From Clostridia bacterium (GTDB lineage: Bacteria; Bacillota; Clostridia; Christensenellales; Borkfalkiaceae), in NCBI GenBank assembly GCA_017504065.1, contig JAFVRU010000108.1, positions 1 to 16,021 of the forward strand: a DNA stretch of 16,021 bases. Direction: 5' to 3'. Shown one piece after another: positions 13,528-16,021 of the stretch. Both the position numbers and the translations under genes were made by a program. Under the pieces are notes generated by a model. That model was not told where the DNA came from and made no database searches. It saw only the letters and a program-made list of their open reading frames with translations. Position 1 is the stretch's first letter; each line of letters begins with the position of its first letter.

Positions 13528-16021
13528 TTATTTAAAATACCGTACGCCGCTTTCGAAAATCTTCATATCGAAATTCCCGTCGACGTTCTTATACAAATTC
13601 TCGCCCGTACGTTCGCTGTGCCCCATCTTCCCAAGCACTCTACCGTCGGGAGAAGTGATCCCTTCAATCGCCCACATCGAGCCGTTGGGATTGTACGGGG
13701 AAAGCATCGTCGGCGCGCCGCTTAAATCTGCGTACTGCGTCGCGATTTGCCCGTTTTTACGCATTTCTTCCAACGCCGCAACCGGAGCAACGATTTTCCC
13801 TTCGCCGTGAGATACGGGCACTTTGTAAACTTCTCCGACTTTGCACGCCGAGAGCCAAGGCGACAACGTAGACGCTACGCGAATATCCACTACCGTCGAA
13901 ACGTGACGGGAAATGTTATTGAACGTGAGCGTAGGCGAATCCGCCGTCATTTCTTTTACGTGTCCGTACGGCACTAACCCGAGCTTGATTAAGGCTTGGA
14001 ACCCGTTACAGATCCCGAGCGCCAACCCGTCGCGATGGTTCAAAAGTTCTTCAACTTGTTCCGCAATATACGGGTTACGGAACGTCGTCGCGATAAACTT
14101 CCCGCTGCCGTCCGGTTCATCCCCGCCCGAGAAGCCGCCGGGGAATGCGATAATGTTTGCATTTTTGATCGCTTTAACGATATCCGCAACGCTTTCTTCG
14201 ATGTCTTGCGCGCTGCGGTTTCTAACGACAACCGTTTGCACTTCCGCGCCTGCGAGCAAGAATTTCCGAGCCGTATCAAGTTCGCAGTTCGTACCTGGGA
14301 ATACGGGAATAAACACGCGGGGTTTTGCGGTCTTGGTCGAGATATTGGTATACTTTGCGCCCGCAAGGTAATCGCAAATTTCCGCTTTTCCGTCCGCAGC
14401 CGCCGTTACGGGGAACACGCTCGAAAGCGTAGCCAAATAATTTTCCGCCGCCGAATCTACGCAGACGCTTTCCTTGCCGCAAACCAATTTTCCGCTGTTC
14501 GTCGCTTGTCCGACGTACGTTTTTGCGATATTGCAATCCAATGCGGTTTCGTCTTTAAGCGCCACAACGAGATCGCCGTAGCCTTCGGTGTACAGTTCGT
14601 CCGCCGTCATAGCAAAATCCACGCCGACGCTGTTCCCGAGCGCCGATTTCACAACCGCAGCGCCTACGCCACCGTTTTCCACAACCGTCGCAAACGGGAT
14701 ATTCCCCTTTTGGATTTGCTCGTAAACCGCCGCATAGATCGCTTGCAATTTCGCAAAATCAGGTACGGAGTTTTCGTCCTTGGGCACGGGAATATGATAG
14801 AGCTTCTCCCCGCCTTGTAAGACGTTGGTGATGAGCGCGCTCGCCTTTGCAGGCGCTAACGCAAACGAGATCAAGGTAGGCGGAACGTGAATGCTTTCGA
14901 ACGTACCGCTCATGCTATCCTTTCCGCCGATCGCGCCGAGCTCCAAGCCCATTTGCGCGTAGACCGCGCCGAGCAACGCCGATGCAGGTACACCCCAAAC
15001 CTTCGCTTCGCCCGTCATTCTTTGGAAGAATTCTTGCAGCGTGAGCCGAATATCGCGGTAGTTCGCGCCCGTCGCCACGACTTTGGAAACCGAAGCGACA
15101 ATCGAATAGATCGCGCCGATGAACGGGCTCGTTTCCATCAAATACGGGGAATATCCGTATGCCGAAACCGTACAAACGTCCGTTTCTCCGCCGCAAATTT
15201 TCGCCGCCATTGCGATTGCGGGCGTCAACTGCTTTTTACCCCCCCAAGGCATATACACCGTACGCGCGCCGATCGTCGAGTCAAACGTTTCCGACAAGCC
15301 TTTCTTCGCGCAAACGTTCAAGTCGGAAATCACCTTTTTCGTCGTTTCCGCGAACGGTAAACCGCTCTTTTTATCAAACCAGCAAGTACGCGCGTCGTCG
15401 ATTTCCACGTTTGCTTCCTGTTTCACGCCGTTCGTGTTCAGGAACTCACGGGAAATATCCACGATCGCTTTGCCTTTCAAGAACATTTTCATACGACCCG
15501 TGTCCGTAACTACCGCAACGGGCGTTGCCGAAAGGTTTTCTTCCGCCGCAAGCGCTTTGAACCCGTCTACGTTCTCCGCAGCGATGACTACCGCCATACG
15601 TTCCTGCGATTCCGAAATCGCAAGCTCCGTACCGTTCAAGCCTTCGTATTTCTTGGGCACTTTGTCCAAATCGATATTCAAACCGTCCGCAAGTTCCCCG
15701 ATCGCAACCGAAACGCCGCCCGCGCCGAAGTCGTTGCATTTTTTGATCATGCGCGTCGCCTTTTTATTCAAGAACAAGCGTTGTAATTTTCTTTCCGTGA
15801 GCGCGTTGCCTTTTTGTACTTCCGCGCCGCAAGTTTCAACCGAATGCGCGTCGTGCGCTTTGGACGAACCCGTCGCGCCGCCGCAACCGTCTCTACCCGT
15901 TTCACCGCCAAGGAGTACGATCACGTCGCCTGCCTTGGGCGCTTCGCGATACACCATTTCCTTTCTTGCTCCGCCAACGACGAAGCCCGTTTCCAAACGC
16001 TTCGCCTTGTAGCCTTCGTGG
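13528..16021 (-). CDS. purL: Phosphoribosylformylglycinamidine synthase, large single-chain form (5' end outside window)
   Basis: The C-terminal about 830 residues of PurL, which converts FGAR, glutamine and ATP to FGAM in purine biosynthesis. The frame is open to the right edge (HEGYKAKRLETGF), so the N-terminal third or so is missing and no start can be given; the full-length large form is typically about 1,200-1,300 residues. Visible PurL-type blocks, numbered from the codon at 15996, are GGETGRDGCGGATGSSKAHDAHSVE (30-54), NDFGAGGVS (88-96) and AIGGKDSMSGTFES (355-368). From about 560 to the end is a fused class-I glutamine amidotransferase domain with nucleophile Cys663 (LGICNGFQALI), GGFSGGDEPDGSGK before it, and the His730-Glu732 pair (VSHGEGK). 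All catalytic residues I can check are intact. It is therefore the one-polypeptide form, not the PurLQS three-subunit form. It is followed 32 bases later by the phosphatase gene. Confidence 0.97.
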   Translation of the reverse strand, partial: HEGYKAKRLETGFVVGGARKEMVYREAPKAGDVIVLLGGETGRDGCGGATGSSKAHDAHSVETCGAEVQKGNALTERKLQRLFLNKKATRMIKKCNDFGAGGVSVAIGELADGLNIDLDKVPKKYEGLNGTELAISESQERMAVVIAAENVDGFKALAAEENLSATPVAVVTDTGRMKMFLKGKAIVDISREFLNTNGVKQEANVEIDDARTCWFDKKSGLPFAETTKKVISDLNVCAKKGLSETFDSTIGARTVYMPWGGKKQLTPAIAMAAKICGGETDVCTVSAYGYSPYLMETSPFIGAIYSIVASVSKVVATGANYRDIRLTLQEFFQRMTGEAKVWGVPASALLGAVYAQMGLELGAIGGKDSMSGTFESIHVPPTLISFALAPAKASALITNVLQGGEKLYHIPVPKDENSVPDFAKLQAIYAAVYEQIQKGNIPFATVVENGGVGAAVVKSALGNSVGVDFAMTADELYTEGYGDLVVALKDETALDCNIAKTYVGQATNSGKLVCGKESVCVDSAAENYLATLSSVFPVTAAADGKAEICDYLAGAKYTNISTKTAKPRVFIPVFPGTNCELDTARKFLLAGAEVQTVVVRNRSAQDIEESVADIVKAIKNANIIAFPGGFSGGDEPDGSGKFIATTFRNPYIAEQVEELLNHRDGLALGICNGFQALIKLGLVPYGHVKEMTADSPTLTFNNISRHVSTVVDIRVASTLSPWLSACKVGEVYKVPVSHGEGKIVAPVAALEEMRKNGQIATQYADLSGAPTMLSPYNPNGSMWAIEGITSPDGRVLGKMGHSERTGENLYKNVDGNFDMKIFESGVRYFK

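Noticed and set aside
1..16021. CRISPR arrays, tRNA or rRNA genes, insertion sequences, prophage
   Set aside because: I saw no regularly spaced repeats, cloverleaf-like sequences, transposase or integrase motifs, or target-site duplications anywhere in the window.

Overview
The window looks like chromosomal DNA from an anaerobic, Gram-positive Clostridia-type bacterium, possibly a gut Christensenellales-like lineage. The evidence is two lipobox signal peptides, strong AAGGAG ribosome-binding sites, near-consensus sigma-A promoters, an oxygen-sensitive glycyl-radical enzyme, and a single-chain (large) PurL. The lineage is inferred from style only; no rRNA or taxonomic marker was compared.

Layout. 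Positions 1-302 hold no convincing complete gene but carry a run of short hairpins, at least two of which could be terminators. Positions 303-8214 are a minus-strand operon of three large exported proteins: a 955-residue secreted protein of jelly-roll-like and Ig-like modules, a 665-residue DUF4838 lipoprotein with a glycosidase-like architecture, and a 1005-residue lipoprotein with three Big_2-type Ig domains and two beta-helix-like regions. Positions 8327-11378 are a tightly coupled minus-strand pair: a 719-residue glycyl-radical enzyme (GRE) and its radical-SAM activase. Positions 11379-11507 are a compact divergent regulatory region with two near-consensus promoters and repeated TATTCGA half-sites. 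Positions 11508-12311 encode an AraC-family regulator on the plus strand whose C-terminal recognition region is broken by a one-base frameshift. A strong bidirectional terminator (12407-12443) separates this locus from a minus-strand housekeeping block: a small DUF1858 protein, a CpsB/CapC-like PHP-family phosphatase, and the 3' part of purL, which runs off the right edge.

How the genes may work together. The central candidate system is AraC regulator + GRE + activase + three surface proteins, all but the regulator on the same strand. The GRE has a Cys-x-Glu active-site loop (GCYEP), as in eliminase/dehydratase-type glycyl-radical enzymes rather than the Cys-Cys of pyruvate formate-lyase. One model is that the surface proteins bind or trim a glycan or conjugate and the GRE breaks down a small molecule released from it, with the AraC protein sensing that molecule. 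Shared regulation and a shared substrate are inference from gene order. No substrate can be assigned, and there are no microcompartment shell genes, transporters or downstream dehydrogenases in the window.
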